A DNA stretch of 64,000 bases. Source: Mesostigma viride. Lineage: Eukaryota > Streptophyta > Mesostigmatophyceae > Mesostigmatales > Mesostigmataceae. The notes beneath the pieces are model-generated. The model ran no database searches and was not told the DNA's origin. It saw only the letters and a list, made by a program, of their open reading frames with translations. Shown in pieces: positions 14,623 to 24,928 of this stretch. The DNA is taken from positions 3,893,771-3,957,770 of the forward strand of contig RPFO01000276.1 in the NCBI GenBank assembly GCA_009746045.1, in the 5' to 3' direction. The stretch's first letter is position 1, and each line of letters opens with the position of its first letter. The position numbers were made by a program, and so were the translations under genes.

Positions 14623-16859
14623 ATGGCCGGCTTCACTAGGCTCCCCGCCCCGTCCCCTGTGTCAGGCGCGCGCCCCACTGTAATGAGGGTGAGCCACATT
14701 GGATGCAGCGCCCCACCATTTCGACCATGCCATCGTCTTGACGGCTGCTGCTTCTTCTTCCCACACTTCTGCCTGGCATCATACCTCCACGTGTGTGATG
14801 CATGAAAGCAGCCTTATCGAGCTAGCGCATCGATGTGCTGTTCTCGAGCGTTAAGACGGGTTTGTACAGGGTTTCGTATTGTGACAAAACTGCCAACCAT
14901 ATTCAATGCAGTCACCTTCCAGAACTCACGGAGTGCACACAGTGAAGAAAGCTAGCGGATGTCTAACGTCCCCATGTCATGCGTCTTCATGTGCATGTGT
15001 GTCCCATGCCCAGGCCGGCAAGGGCAAGGCCAACTATGAGACCGTCATCCCTGGGCCAGACCTGCGCATCCCTGTGGTCCTCATTGGTAAAAGATGCACC
15101 CATGAACATTTTGCCCAACTGGGCCCCTTCCAGTGCCCAACTCTGTTCCTTCCCATGTGCACCCTATCGGCATCGCGGCCATTGGCACGATCGGCAGTGG
15201 TTTCCGTGAGGCTTGCACCCTGGCCCGCCCCTCCTTGCGCCCACATGTGCCAGCTGATCTCCCTTGCGCTGCCAATGATTTCCCCCCGTGCTGTCCGAGC
15301 CTGCCGGCGTCATTTGGTTTTCTAATGTCGTATAGTGTAGCTCGCTTGGGCTCCACCCGTCACAGCCACACTGTCTAAGAGTCTGCAGTGCAGTTCACGC
15401 GGGGTCCAGGAATTCGCGGTGGTCCTTTGTTCATCATATCTCAAGCCCATTCGACGGTGGTATTTATAATTAGCCCACACGAACGCGGCATCGGCACGCA
15501 GCTCACTACACAGTGGCGTTTATTGTTGCCCCACATTGCTCTTTCCGAGTTGATTTGCCACCCACGCACCTGTATGCTGGCATCCCGCTGTGCTGCTTCA
15601 GGTCACGGGGGGATGCTTGACAGATTTGGCACCCACAGGTGTATGCCCCACCATCCGCCCGGCCATTATCCACGCAGCGCTCCCATACGGCATCATCACA
15701 CGGCTGTGTTGTGCATCCCCTTCTTTGCCGCTAGACCCGGCCCGCAACCCTGCGCGGTGCTGTAGAACAAATGCGCTTGCCTTGCCATGCCATAGCAGCA
15801 GTGTGGGGTTGGGATCGCTCCCATCGGTGGACTGACACGGGGCGCCTTGGCACGGCAATGGGCATGTGCGCGTGCAGGCATTGCCGCGGCGTTGGCTTCC
15901 AACGACAACATCCTGGGGGCGCTGCCCGTCGGCCTGCTGGGGGGGTTCCTGGCCTTCCAGGTGCGTTGCGCCACGTTTCGCCACATCATGAGCGCAAAGG
16001 AGGCTTGTTGCCGGCACACAGGGTGATGCGTGAGGGGTGGCTGGGTGGCTGGGGGGGGGGGGGGTGGGTGTGGGTGGGTGGGTGGGTGGGTGGGTGGGGG
16101 GGGGGGAATGCGCGTGTGCGTGGGAGTACATGGCCTCCGCTGGGTGCATGGGAGACGGAACCCCCCTGGTGAATCCTCCACCCACGCGGGCACTCAGCCG
16201 AGACTAGGGCTGCCTGTCGCTGGACAGACAAATGGCAGTGGCAGGATGGACAACAAAGCGTGTCTGAGCACTGGCAGGGTCGGTGATAGGAGTGCCCCCG
16301 GTGATGGCCTGGCAGCCATCGAGCTGTGCATGGCGGATGGCGAGTGGATGGGGGCGGATGGCAGGGGGAGACAAGACCCCGAAGGGTAGCGCCGCGCGTC
16401 CAGTGGGGGATACGACGGCATGACCGTCTGACCAAAGCAATACCCACCCATGCCCACACGCCTCCACACTGCTGTGTGCGACTTTCCACCGTGCCCTTGG
16501 CCTGTCATGGCAAACTCAGGCTGGACGTGTCAAGTTTGTGTTCGACAAAGAAGCCCTGGTGAGTGGATCTGGCTCTCTAGTCCTGTCCTCGACTCTCAGC
16601 CTCTACTCTTGCCGTGGGTGACCCTGGCCACTGACTTCTTGCCCGTGGTGCCACACCCTGTACCACACAGAGCTACCTGGGTGCAAGGGTGCTCGGTGGG
16701 ACCTGCGCCCTTCGGGAGAGCGCATGTTGGGCAGGGTCATGTGCTTGAATGTTCTTGAACACATCTGCCTGTGTGTGCGTGGGGGGGGGGGGCCTCTGCA
16801 CTTCCTGCCACAGGACTCTGCGCATTCTACCGAGTTCCCCGGGGGATCTTTTTGCATTC

Positions 16860-16899
<40 letters not shown>

Positions 16900-16921
16900 T
16901 ATTTTATTTTTTTTACTATTA

Positions 16922-16956
<35 letters not shown>

Positions 16957-19531
16957 GTTGTTGTTGTTGTTGTTGTTATGTACGCGACACTATGCTCCGT
17001 CAAGTCAGGTGTTTATTGCAGCGCGACCCACATCTCTTCGGTGCTTTTCCTTGGCACGAGCTCTATCAACAGGTCGTGTCCCGGCTGGATCGTGTCGTCT
17101 CTATGCGCATCTAAACCACTGGTGCCTGCTCACCTTTGGCAATGTTCCACATCATGTGCGCCAATTTTTGTCCAGCCACCGCCACGTGGCGTCTTTTCCG
17201 GCAGTACTGTCTGCACCGTGGGCTGTTAGCTCCTGCCGATCGTTGCAGTTTGCACCGTGCTGCGATATCTTGTATTTGTCGTTGCACTGTGTGCAGATTT
17301 TCTTGGACATTTGGAAGCATGGCCTGGCAGACGTAATGACTGACATGGCCATGTTAATAGTAGCTCCATTGACTATGAGTCCTCGTGCTAAATGGCGGGA
17401 GAGCGATCACAGCAGTGGTGCTTGCAACTGGACACTCCTGGCCACTAGGAACACCTGCACTGAACGCCCGAGGTTGTTTTGAGCTAAACCGACTAGGTCT
17501 CGATGAACGTTAACCGGCCATAATTTTCATGTCCAAGGCTGCACATATCCACCTCCATTCATTTCCATCGTCCTGAACGACTCGACAAACGCAGATTAGA
17601 TAACCGCAGGCTCGAGCTACCATGTTCAGGATTCTTCCAGATTTCAGGCCTGCACTGGAACTTTCTTTGATAGAATAATAATAGCTATTATTAGTACGCA
17701 GACTGCAGAGAATATTACTGTTGTTTTTATCATTATCATCACTATTATTATTTATTATTATTATTATTATGGTTCATGTTCAGTCTCATGTTCATGCTTG
17801 TTCTATTCCATAAGCACCTTCTTGTTTCAATATTCGGGCCAATCTGCGGATTTCTGTCCCTCACGCCTGTCCTGCACCCGTTTGCCTGTCCGCCTGCGCC
17901 CCGCTTATTTACCACCACTTGCAGGAGGTGGTCATCGGGGAGGAGAAGCTCGAATCCGAGAACGCGTTTGTGGGGGGCAGGAACCGTTGGAAGTAAGCGC
18001 GGTCACTATAGGACACTGTAGGAGACCATAGGACTCGGTGGCTGTATCCTATGTCATCACCGGTGAGCTTGGATCGACGGTAAAATGTTCCATTCAGTCA
18101 ATTCTTGGATCTCACATGCCATGTTTCATGTTCTTACTCATGGGCACTCTCTCTGTCGCCAGTCTCTTCGTGTCCCTGACCGTGTCCTCGTGCACCAACC
18201 TGTGTGGCCCTTGACGCCCACACACCATGGGACGTTTGTCGCCCGCAGGTACAGCACGTTCACCAACTGGGAGTTCTGGTGGCCTGCCTTCCCCGTGCTG
18301 GTCTATTTTAAGGAGACGCAGACGAAGCCCGAGGGACAGATCCATTTCTTCCCCATCATCATGGTCCGTACGTTTGTTGGGGCCGATCCCCTTCTTCCCC
18401 ATCATCATGGTCCGCACGTTTGTTGGGGCCGATCCCCTTCTTCCCCATCATCATGGTCCGCACGTTTGTTGGGGCCGATCCCCTTCTTCCCCATCATCAT
18501 GGTCCATACTCCCGGCCAGTTAGGCTCTAGACACACACAGGCTCTAGACACTCCCGGCCAGTTAGGCTCGAAACACACGCCCTGATCAAGCATGCTGTTT
18601 CCGGCCCCACCGTCTAGGTCATCTAGTCGCTCTACACTTAAGCCAGACGTAATTTCAATGCACAAGGATACACATTTCCATCACCATTCATATTCATCAT
18701 CCTGAACGACTCGAACACGCGGACAAGATAACGGCAGGCTCGAGCTACCATGGTCCGGATTCTCCCGATTTCTGGCCTGCGCTGGTTGTCTCCTTGATCA
18801 TGGTCCATACGTTTGTTGCGGCTAAACATGATCGATGATGTGGAGTACATGTTGTTGCTGATGCTAGGTAGCTCAGTCGAGTAACACTTGATGCCCACGT
18901 GTTGTAAGTAATCGTTTGGTGTCATGTGCGCATGGCATGCACTTGCTGGTGCACAGCCACTCGATGCTGTGGGGCTGGCACCCTCGATTTGCTGGGCACC
19001 TTTCCTGCCCTGCCGCATCTACCACGCCGTTGTCCTTGCTGGCCTGACGCTCTTGCTTGCCGGCTGTCTTAGACCTTCTCTTTTAATGGCTATGTCCTGA
19101 TTATGATCTGTTCGCCATCTCCAAATGTAATGCCATCTCTGCTGTAGTGCCATCTCTGTGTTTCATACACTTTTGTGGTCACTTTGAAAAATGCCAAGGG
19201 GGATGTTTGAGTTTATAATATCTCTCCGCCACAGACAAGCGTAGGATTAGGTAATCTTGTTGTTTTTGCTGGAGTGTGTCAGCACCATAATTTGAATGGC
19301 TATCTCGTTGATATCACTTTGCAAAGTGGCATGTGTAAATGGGTCCATGCCTTCAACTTCTACCATTTGCCTGACCGTGATGCAAGGTAGTGCACAGTGG
19401 GCTCTTGCTAATTTTGAGTGTGATTGTTGCTCGTGTCTGCTTCGATTGTCTCGTTATAACAGGATGGGAAGAAGCTGTACGAAACCATGGTAGAACGGTG
19501 TGGTCCATCTATGAACAGCGGTCCAAAGTAA
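14623..19531 (+). CDS. DUF3119-family plastid protein (7 visible exons)
   Basis: The family is conserved from cyanobacteria to plastids and its function is unknown. Exons fitted by GT-AG sites and phase are 14623-14688, 15014-15086, 15878-15960, 16520-16558, 17925-17992, 18249-18363 and 19463-19531, giving about 170 residues. The first exon is transit-peptide-like and ends ARPTVMR. Two short hydrophobic segments follow (LRIPVVLIGIAAAL and LGALPVGLLGGFLAFQ). Next come RVKFVFDKEALEVV, then WKYSTFTNWEFWWPAFPVLV and GQIHFFPIIM, and the protein ends in KKLYETMVERCGPSMN. The NWxxFWPxxPVLxYF and IHFxPI patterns are the family hallmark as I know it. The true start is uncertain: the frame stays open upstream to about 14480 and an acceptor near 14520 suggests a further 5' exon. 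Introns carry simple repeats, and the donor after 18363 (GTCCGT) is weak and lies in a tandem repeat. Confidence 0.78.
16047..16107. repeat. G-rich (GGGT)n tract in intron
   Basis: A G run followed by repeated GGGT units and another G run, inside the third intron of the DUF3119 gene. It could form a G-quadruplex in the transcript. Confidence 0.9.
16861..16977. repeat. (ATT)n then (TTG)n microsatellite in intron
   Basis: Two ATT blocks separated by a T-rich spacer, passing into six or seven TTG units. It lies within the fourth intron of the DUF3119 gene. Confidence 0.95.
17270..17660. repeat. dispersed repeat family, diverged copy
   Basis: It shares with 19900-20325 the phrase TTCTTGGACATTTGGAA, the GGGAGAGCGATC block and a GACTCG / GGCTCGAGCTACCATG region. 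It lies within the fourth intron of the DUF3119 gene. It is the most diverged copy and lacks the terminal GGTTGTCTCCTTGAT. Confidence 0.7.
18346..18529. repeat. 46-bp tandem repeat, four copies, starting at an exon end
   Basis: TTCTTCCCCATCATCATGG starts at 18346, 18392, 18438 and 18484, an exact 46-bp period. The first copy contains the last codons of the sixth DUF3119 exon and its presumed donor. The later copies repeat that coding end and the donor inside the following intron. Confidence 0.95.
18515..18800 (-). repeat. dispersed repeat family copy
   Basis: On the minus strand it begins with ATCAAGGAGACAACC at 18798-18784 and runs through the AGCGCAGGCCAGAAATCGGG, CGAGTCGTTCAGGATGATGA and GGTGGGGCCGGAAACAGC blocks. 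Near-identical copies are 20015-20325 (minus) and 55935-56073 plus 56786-56850 (plus). It lies in the last intron of the DUF3119 gene. No coding content. Confidence 0.85.
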
Positions 19532-19899
19532 CTTACTAGGTATATACAGAGACAAAAAACATGGCCATTGATGCAGCATTCAATAATGATGTCTTGTAGC
19601 CATTTGAAGACTTGAGGACAATGCCTACTGGGGCTTGCAGGCTAACTGCTGTCCCATGCTTCAGTCACGGATCCATTGGAGGGCTAATTTTTCACAAATA
19701 TTCCGAAGAAAGTGATTGCAGTTGAACTGGTGCCATATTGCCAGGTGCCATTTTGCTGCATTTCAAGCTAGATGTTTGTTTTAATCATGGATAGTTGGCT
19801 CGTTGGTTCATTGATCGATGTACATCTGCTCTGGACAATATTGCTCGAGCTGGATGAACTTGAGGGATCGACTTGGCTTGAGGGACGTACTATCGACCA

Positions 19900-20325
19900 G
19901 TGCTCCCCGCCCGCATGCATATGCATGACAGTGTGCAGTTCTTGGACATTTGGAATCATGGCATGGCTAACGTGATGACTGACTAGCTACCTTTTCAGTG
20001 GTTTTCCATTTGCGGGTATTTCCTCGTAAATGGTGGGAGAGCGATCGCAGCAATGGTGCTCACCACTAGACACTCCCGGCCAGCTAGGCTCGAAACACAC
20101 GCCCTGATCAAGCATGCTGTTTCCGGCCCCACCGTCTAGGTCATCTAGTCGCTCTACACGTAAGCCAGCCATAATTTCAATGCACACGGATACACATTTC
20201 CATCACCATTCATCTTCATCATCCTGAACGACTCGAACACGCGGACAAGATAACGGCAGGCTCGAGCTACCATGGTCCGGATTCTCCCATCGATTTCTGG
20301 CCTGCGCTGGTTGTCTCCTTGATAT
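19900..20325 (-). repeat. dispersed repeat family, longest copy
   Basis: Contains all the blocks of the family, from GGTTGTCTCCTTGAT at 20309-20323 to the TTGGACATTTGGAA block near 19940. It gives the uninterrupted target sequence used to recognise the SINE insertion at 56085-56774. Confidence 0.85.
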
Positions 20326-20476
20326 GCATGACTAACGTGAGGAGAAACGGGCTGCCGTATATGCAAAAGATAGCCACGATGCTCCGGCCCGCGGTCTTCG
20401 CATCTTTCCTAGATCAGACAACTACCCTAGTCCTTCCAGAACGATGGATCGATCACCATATGCGTCCATGGGAATA

Positions 20477-20516
20477 GTTGTCTCACATTAGGCAATTAGT
20501 ATATCAAAGAGACAAC
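20477..20516. mobile_element. 40-bp segment bounded by GTTGTCTC / GAGACAAC
   Basis: GTTGTCTC at 20477-20484 and its inverse GAGACAAC at 20509-20516 enclose 24 bp. Both arms are the ends of motifs that recur alone through the window (GTTGTCTCACTT and ATCAAGGAGACAACC). It may be a minimal inverted-repeat element. This reading is inference. Confidence 0.4.
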
Positions 20517-20648
20517 CAGTATATGCATGCAACCCGTACTACGTGCAGACACCTCCCGGCCTGAAGGGCGCCGCTTGCAATATACCCGGTTGTCTCCCGG
20601 CGCCCACGGGCCACGGCCCTCGTGAAGCTCCCAAGTAGTTGCACAGGA

Positions 20649-22877
20649 CCCTTTATATATTAAAAATATAATTACTTACAGCAGAGTGAAATCACTCAAA
20701 CCAAAGCAAACGCCCAGCTATAAACCTATATACAGAGCCATGTCAAAGCTCTATACTACGATAAGACCAATGGAAACGCCTAACGGAGGAACCTAATAGC
20801 CCTGCTGCACCGCAAAATCAGCCCGCGTACGGCGGAGCATGATGTCAGCCATGGCCCGAGTCAGCGCCACCGACAAGCGCTGACGCCAATATGACGTCCA
20901 GGTCCGCGCCGACCATGGGGCCCGCTGGCCCTCCAGGTCCAGCCGGTCCTCCCGGAGCCGGCAACACTCCTTGAAGAAGGCGGAGGTCAGGGGCCCCATG
21001 GCCCCAAACTCCTCCAGGACAAAGGGCACCACACGATGGTGCCCGACGTCGCCGTAGGCCAGGAGCTTGGCCCGCTCCGCCCGGTCCGCCGTGTAACCTG
21101 CCGTGAGGGAGGCCCCAGCCACGTGGCTAAGAGCCAAGGGCCGCGCCACCGAAACGTCAATAAGCAGATGCCGGCCACCCCCCTCAAAGTCCAGCACCAC
21201 GATGTCAGGCCGGTGGTTGGGGGAATAGAAGGCAGCGCCATCCGCATCCTCGGACCGGATGTTCGCGTGGGGGAAAACCGACCGAATCATGGCGAGCACC
21301 ACCGTCAGGAGGACAGTGTGCAAATACAAATACCAATTCTGATTCTGTTGGCCCCCCATGCAGGCAAGGTAGTGAGTCCCCGTGGGATCCAGCGGCTGCC
21401 CACAGCTACCACAAGGCCGCCCGGCCGGAACAAGAGGCTGCGGGGCAAATAGCTGGTGCCGGAGCGCCACCGAGTAGTGGCTGGGAGCCAAGGCGAATGG
21501 GGGGGCCATGGGAAGAGCACGAAGGTACGCCGAGCCCACACTCCGCAAGGAAAGCGAGAACAGCCACGCACGTCCCTGGGCGTTGAGGTCCGCGAAAAGA
21601 GCAATCCAATCAGCCGTGTGCAGAATACCCGCGTAGGTTTTCTGGTGTTTATCGATGACGCGAGCAGGGAATGCGGCGGGAGATTGAACGGAGGCGACCG
21701 AGGGAGTGCCGCGAGGGAGGTGGCGCTGTACCGCCTGAGCGGCACGGACGGGAGAACAGGCCTGCTGGATCTCAGCATAGGCCTCCTGGATGGCGGTGAC
21801 GAAGGGCAAAGGGCTGCTGGGGTCCAGGAGGTCAGGCGCTGCCGTTGCCAAAAGGGGCAGAAGCCGGCAGCTTTCCGCCCACGACTGAGCGACGGAGCCC
21901 AAAAAGGCTGCTGGGGCCAGCCGGGCGGCACGAGTCAGACCGCAGCCACCCATCCGTGCAGGCAGGGAGGCAATGCGAATAGCATGTGGCGGGAGGTCGG
22001 GGCCCGGGACCAGCTGCGCCAAGGCCGACTGGATGCGCTCGTCGTGGCCCTCGGCGGCCAGCCGGACCTGAGACGGAAGAGCGCCCCGGAGCCAGTGAAC
22101 GACGCGAGGGTGAGCGCAAAACCACAGAAGCAGACCCTTGGTCTGCGAATCATGAAGGCGCGCAATCAAGGGCAGTACCTCAGTGCGTGCCTCGAGGGCG
22201 GCCCGCAGAGCATCGATGACAAACGCGGGGTCGCCAACCGGAACGCCGAGGACATCCAACCCATGGAGGCGCTCGTCCCGGCCCAAGAGCTGGGGCGGAA
22301 AGCCGGAGCAATCACCTTGGGGCGAGTACACCGCGCACTTGGCAAGGGTCAACTGGAGGTTGATGTCGGCCACCGCGGTCTGCAGTGCCAGCAGAGCCGC
22401 GGTGGTGTCCGGCACAGGGCCCAGAAGGTAGATATCATCCAAGTAGGCCTGAATAGCGACCGCCGGGTGGGCAGCATGGACCGCTTGGAGGCAACCCTGG
22501 AGGGGGGCGGCAAAGTACAGGGGTCCCAGGGGGTCCCCTTGCTGGGTGCCCGACCGCGACAGCAGGCCGCCGCGAGTGCCGTCCTCCATGATGTGAACCA
22601 GTTGGCCGGGCTGGCCGTAGCACACGGCTGTCCAAGCGTACAAGTCCTCGAAGGACTCCATGACGGCCGCAAACATGCTGGCGCGGGACAGACTGTTGAA
22701 CGCGTTGTGGCAGTCGACCTTGACGACAGCGTGGGTGGGGTGGGCCTCGAGGTAGGCCTGCACCGAATGGATGAGGATATCCGCCCCGCCTGGAGTCGTC
22801 ACCCCCAGCTGGGCCGCCACCGAGGTCTCACCCGCTGCGAGGGGCGGGCAGAAAAAGGCACGGAGCCCTTTATATAT
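20649..22877 (-). mobile_element. 5'-truncated non-LTR retrotransposon, copy A, with 12-bp target duplication
   Basis: CCCTTTATATAT flanks the element at 20649-20660 and 22866-22877. Between them, on the minus strand, are the RT-endonuclease coding region and a 3' untranslated region of about 130 bp ending in TATATTTTTA. The same 3' end is found in copy B at about 31140. Copy A landed exactly at the 5' boundary of copy B, which lies in the opposite orientation. Confidence 0.85.
20793..22865 (-). CDS. reverse transcriptase with C-terminal restriction-like endonuclease (5'-truncated)
   Basis: Replication protein of a non-LTR retrotransposon: it nicks DNA and copies its own RNA at the nick. The fragment has about 690 residues to the stop. 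The open frame continues upstream to 23078, but those extra 71 codons are the target duplication plus antisense of copy B. Counting from the 23078 start: RT motif A is VDCHNAF (121-127), the GTQQGDPLGP motif is at 177-186 and the catalytic YLDD at 212-215. A CCHC-like cluster follows (C556, C559, H569, C573). The endonuclease has HRPDIVVLDFEG (622-633) and LLIDVS (638-643), the PD...D core of restriction-like endonuclease lineages (R2/NeSL-like group). The N-terminal zinc-finger part and early RT motifs are lost. No stop or frameshift interrupts what remains, so the copy is young. Confidence 0.85.
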   Translation of the reverse strand, partial: LRAFFCPPLAAGETSVAAQLGVTTPGGADILIHSVQAYLEAHPTHAVVKVDCHNAFNSLSRASMFAAVMESFEDLYAWTAVCYGQPGQLVHIMEDGTRGGLLSRSGTQQGDPLGPLYFAAPLQGCLQAVHAAHPAVAIQAYLDDIYLLGPVPDTTAALLALQTAVADINLQLTLAKCAVYSPQGDCSGFPPQLLGRDERLHGLDVLGVPVGDPAFVIDALRAALEARTEVLPLIARLHDSQTKGLLLWFCAHPRVVHWLRGALPSQVRLAAEGHDERIQSALAQLVPGPDLPPHAIRIASLPARMGGCGLTRAARLAPAAFLGSVAQSWAESCRLLPLLATAAPDLLDPSSPLPFVTAIQEAYAEIQQACSPVRAAQAVQRHLPRGTPSVASVQSPAAFPARVIDKHQKTYAGILHTADWIALFADLNAQGRAWLFSLSLRSVGSAYLRALPMAPPFALAPSHYSVALRHQLFAPQPLVPAGRPCGSCGQPLDPTGTHYLACMGGQQNQNWYLYLHTVLLTVVLAMIRSVFPHANIRSEDADGAAFYSPNHRPDIVVLDFEGGGRHLLIDVSVARPLALSHVAGASLTAGYTADRAERAKLLAYGDVGHHRVVPFVLEEFGAMGPLTSAFFKECCRLREDRLDLEGQRAPWSARTWTSYWRQRLSVALTRAMADIMLRRTRADFAVQQGY

Positions 22878-23423
22878 ACCGCCTCCGTTCAATCTCCCGC
22901 CGCATTCCCTGCTCGCGTCATCGATAAACACCAGAAAACCTACGCGGGTATTCTGCACACGGCTGATTGGATTGCTCTTTTCGCGGACCTCAACGCCCAG
23001 GGACGTGCGTGGCTGTTCTCGCTTTCCTTGCGGAGTGTGGGCTCGGCGTACCTTCGTGCTCTTCCCATGGCCCCCCATTCGCCTTGGCTCCCAGCCACTA
23101 CTCGGTGGCGCTCCGGCACCAGCTATTTGCCCCGCAGCCTCTTGTTCCGGCCGGGCGGCCTTGTGGTAGCTGTGGGCAGCCGCTGGATCCCACGGGGACT
23201 CACTACCTTGCCTGCATGGGGGGCCAACAGAATCAGAATTGGTATTTGTATTTGCACACTGTCCTCCTGACGGTGGTGCTCGCCATGATTCGGTCGGTTT
23301 TCCCCCACGCGAACATCCGGTCCGAGGATGCGGATGGCGCTGCCTTCTATTCCCCCAACCACCGGCCTGACATCGTGGTGCTGGACTTTGAGGGGGGTGG
23401 CCGGCATCTGCTTATTGACGTTT
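22878..23423 (+). mobile_element. non-LTR retrotransposon copy B, left part
   Basis: Plus-strand sequence nearly identical to the coding part of copy A, from the CGCCTCCGTTCAATC block to GACGTTT within the LLIDVS endonuclease motif. One base is missing from a C run near 23070 relative to copy A, which breaks the frame. The missing remainder starts again at 30645, beyond the 7.2-kb element. Confidence 0.88.
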
Positions 23424-23543
23424 CCCTAAGCTCGTCTGGATTTGTACTAGAACACGCAATTTGTAGTTCATTTTGAAAAGTTGTATTTTATTGAATTTAA
23501 AGTTTCCACTTAAGTCTCTGAGGAAGGGGAAGTTCATAGGACC

Positions 23544-23752
23544 CGTGACACCGTGACATCGTGACACCGTGACACCGTGACACCTCAAAATGCATATAAA
23601 CACACATCTTTGCAGGTATGCAGTGATTATTAATGGGGATGATGTATTCAATGGGTCATTGCAAGTTTTACCTATGCTTCTGACACCGTGACACCGTGAC
23701 ACCGTGACACCGTGACACCGTGACACCGTGACACCGTGACACCGTGACACCG
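23544..23752. repeat. left subterminal GTGACACC array
   Basis: Two blocks of the 8-bp word GTGACACC (23544-23583 and about 23682-23752), separated by unique sequence. The inverse word, GGTGTCAC, forms the array at the right end. Confidence 0.9.
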
Positions 23753-24033
23753 CAAATACCACGTATACACCTTCATAATAATCCTAGTAGAGACATTCAT
23801 TTCTCCATACATCTCGGTCATCTCACCATATATCGTCTCATGTTGATGTATTCTTGTTGTGCGTGTAGGTACCTTGCCGGGTCATGACAAGTTCAGCCAT
23901 TCCTCGTTTATGCGGTCCAACGTCGCTTCAATAGGGCATGTGATTAATATCTGGTAACAACTTATATATGTTGGCACGCCATGCGTCCAGGAATAGCTGT
24001 CTCACTTAATATGCATGCAAGCAACCATCAAAA

Positions 24034-24438
24034 TCACTTTGTCATGAAATCACTTGCCGGGATTTCAGTTTCTCGCTGGCCGGCCTGAAAAAGCTGGTTC
24101 TTTATAAACTCTTTCCGATCCGCAGGCTTCTTAGACCACATGTCGGTCCTCATCGTCCTGAGCTCCTCGAAATGCACGCTTCTCAAACAATGGCGGCCAC
24201 AACCACAGTCCCAGTCCCTGCAAAGTGCCGCAGCCAAGGACGAATCCTGGGTGCATTTCGCCAACACGGCGGCTGCAGATAACCGGACCCCGCGCCTCGC
24301 CATCATATTGAACACGACGACGCCCAGGAGTAATAGCAAGAAGAACATTCCCAAAACCTGCCAACCCAGCGCCCCCGCACTGGGCTCCATGAAAACGCCG
24401 GGTCTCGCCATGGCTATGTCAACTGGGCAATGTTGCAA
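24034..24438 (-). CDS. hypothetical protein within the 7.2-kb element
   Basis: A 134-codon frame with the features of a real protein. It has a hydrophobic stretch (GMFFLLLLLGVVVFNMMA), then a cysteine cluster CRDWDCGCGRHC, then a charged helix region with EELRTMRTDMWSKKPADRK. Cysteine-cluster plus TrpSer/ArgLys-rich segments of this kind occur at the N-terminus of some eukaryotic transposon proteins, but I cannot name a family. It could be one exon of a longer gene. It sits just inside the left subterminal repeats and no partner exon was found with certainty. Confidence 0.4.
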   Translation of the reverse strand: MQHCPVDIAMARPGVFMEPSAGALGWQVLGMFFLLLLLGVVVFNMMARRGVRLSAAAVLAKCTQDSSLAAALCRDWDCGCGRHCLRSVHFEELRTMRTDMWSKKPADRKEFIKNQLFQAGQRETEIPASDFMTK

Positions 24439-24654
24439 ACATCATTTGTCCCCCCCCCTCCCCATCTATTTCTACGTTGGCAGATGGCAAACGTAGATCC
24501 CCACGCCATGTGTGGGGGGGAATAAAACATGGCAGACCGGGATGTCACGCCAGCCCGGTCTGCCCGAGTTGTTTAGCCCATGTTACCTCATTTGGCAGCG
24601 ATCACCATCGCTGCCGCTCTCGTGAATTCGGGGTGAAAGCGCACGGTGTCACGG

Positions 24655-24928
24655 TGTCTCAACATGTTTGTAGTTGGTTTGTAGTTGGTGTCTCGGTGTC
24701 TCAGAAACTCGTGGTCCGCATTGAGTGGGTGTCACGGTGTCACGACATCTGATTGGCCCGGTTCAGATTCGTTTTTTTTTTAATTTTTTTTTAATTCGTT
24801 TTTTTTTTTTTTTAATTTGGGGCGAATCTGAACCGGGCCAATCAGATGTCGTGACACCGTGACACCCACTCAATGCGGACCACGAGTTTCTGAGACACCG
24901 AGACACCAACTACAAACATGTTGAGACA
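24655..24928. repeat. fold-back inverted repeat with T-rich loop
   Basis: The left arm (24655-24771) and right arm (24823-24928) are inverse complements. They are perfect apart from an 11-bp duplication (GTAGTTGGTTT) present only in the left arm. A 51-bp loop, nearly all T with a few A and G, separates them. The arms contain GGTGTCACGGTGTCAC, the same word as the subterminal arrays. Confidence 0.92.

Noticed and set aside
15163..15206. extra DUF3119 exon reading GIAAIGTIG
   Set aside because: It resembles the start of the next exon (GIAAALAS) but has no acceptor AG before it. Splicing 15086 to 15878 gives a continuous, phase-correct protein.
21456..23270. 604-codon plus-strand open frame
   Set aside because: It is the antisense of retrotransposon copy A running into copy B. 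The RT and endonuclease motifs are on the other strand, and the frame is open only because of high GC codon structure.
23424..23430. CCCTAA as telomere sequence at the TIR end
   Set aside because: Single occurrence and part of a 32-bp inverted repeat. No tandem telomere units are present.
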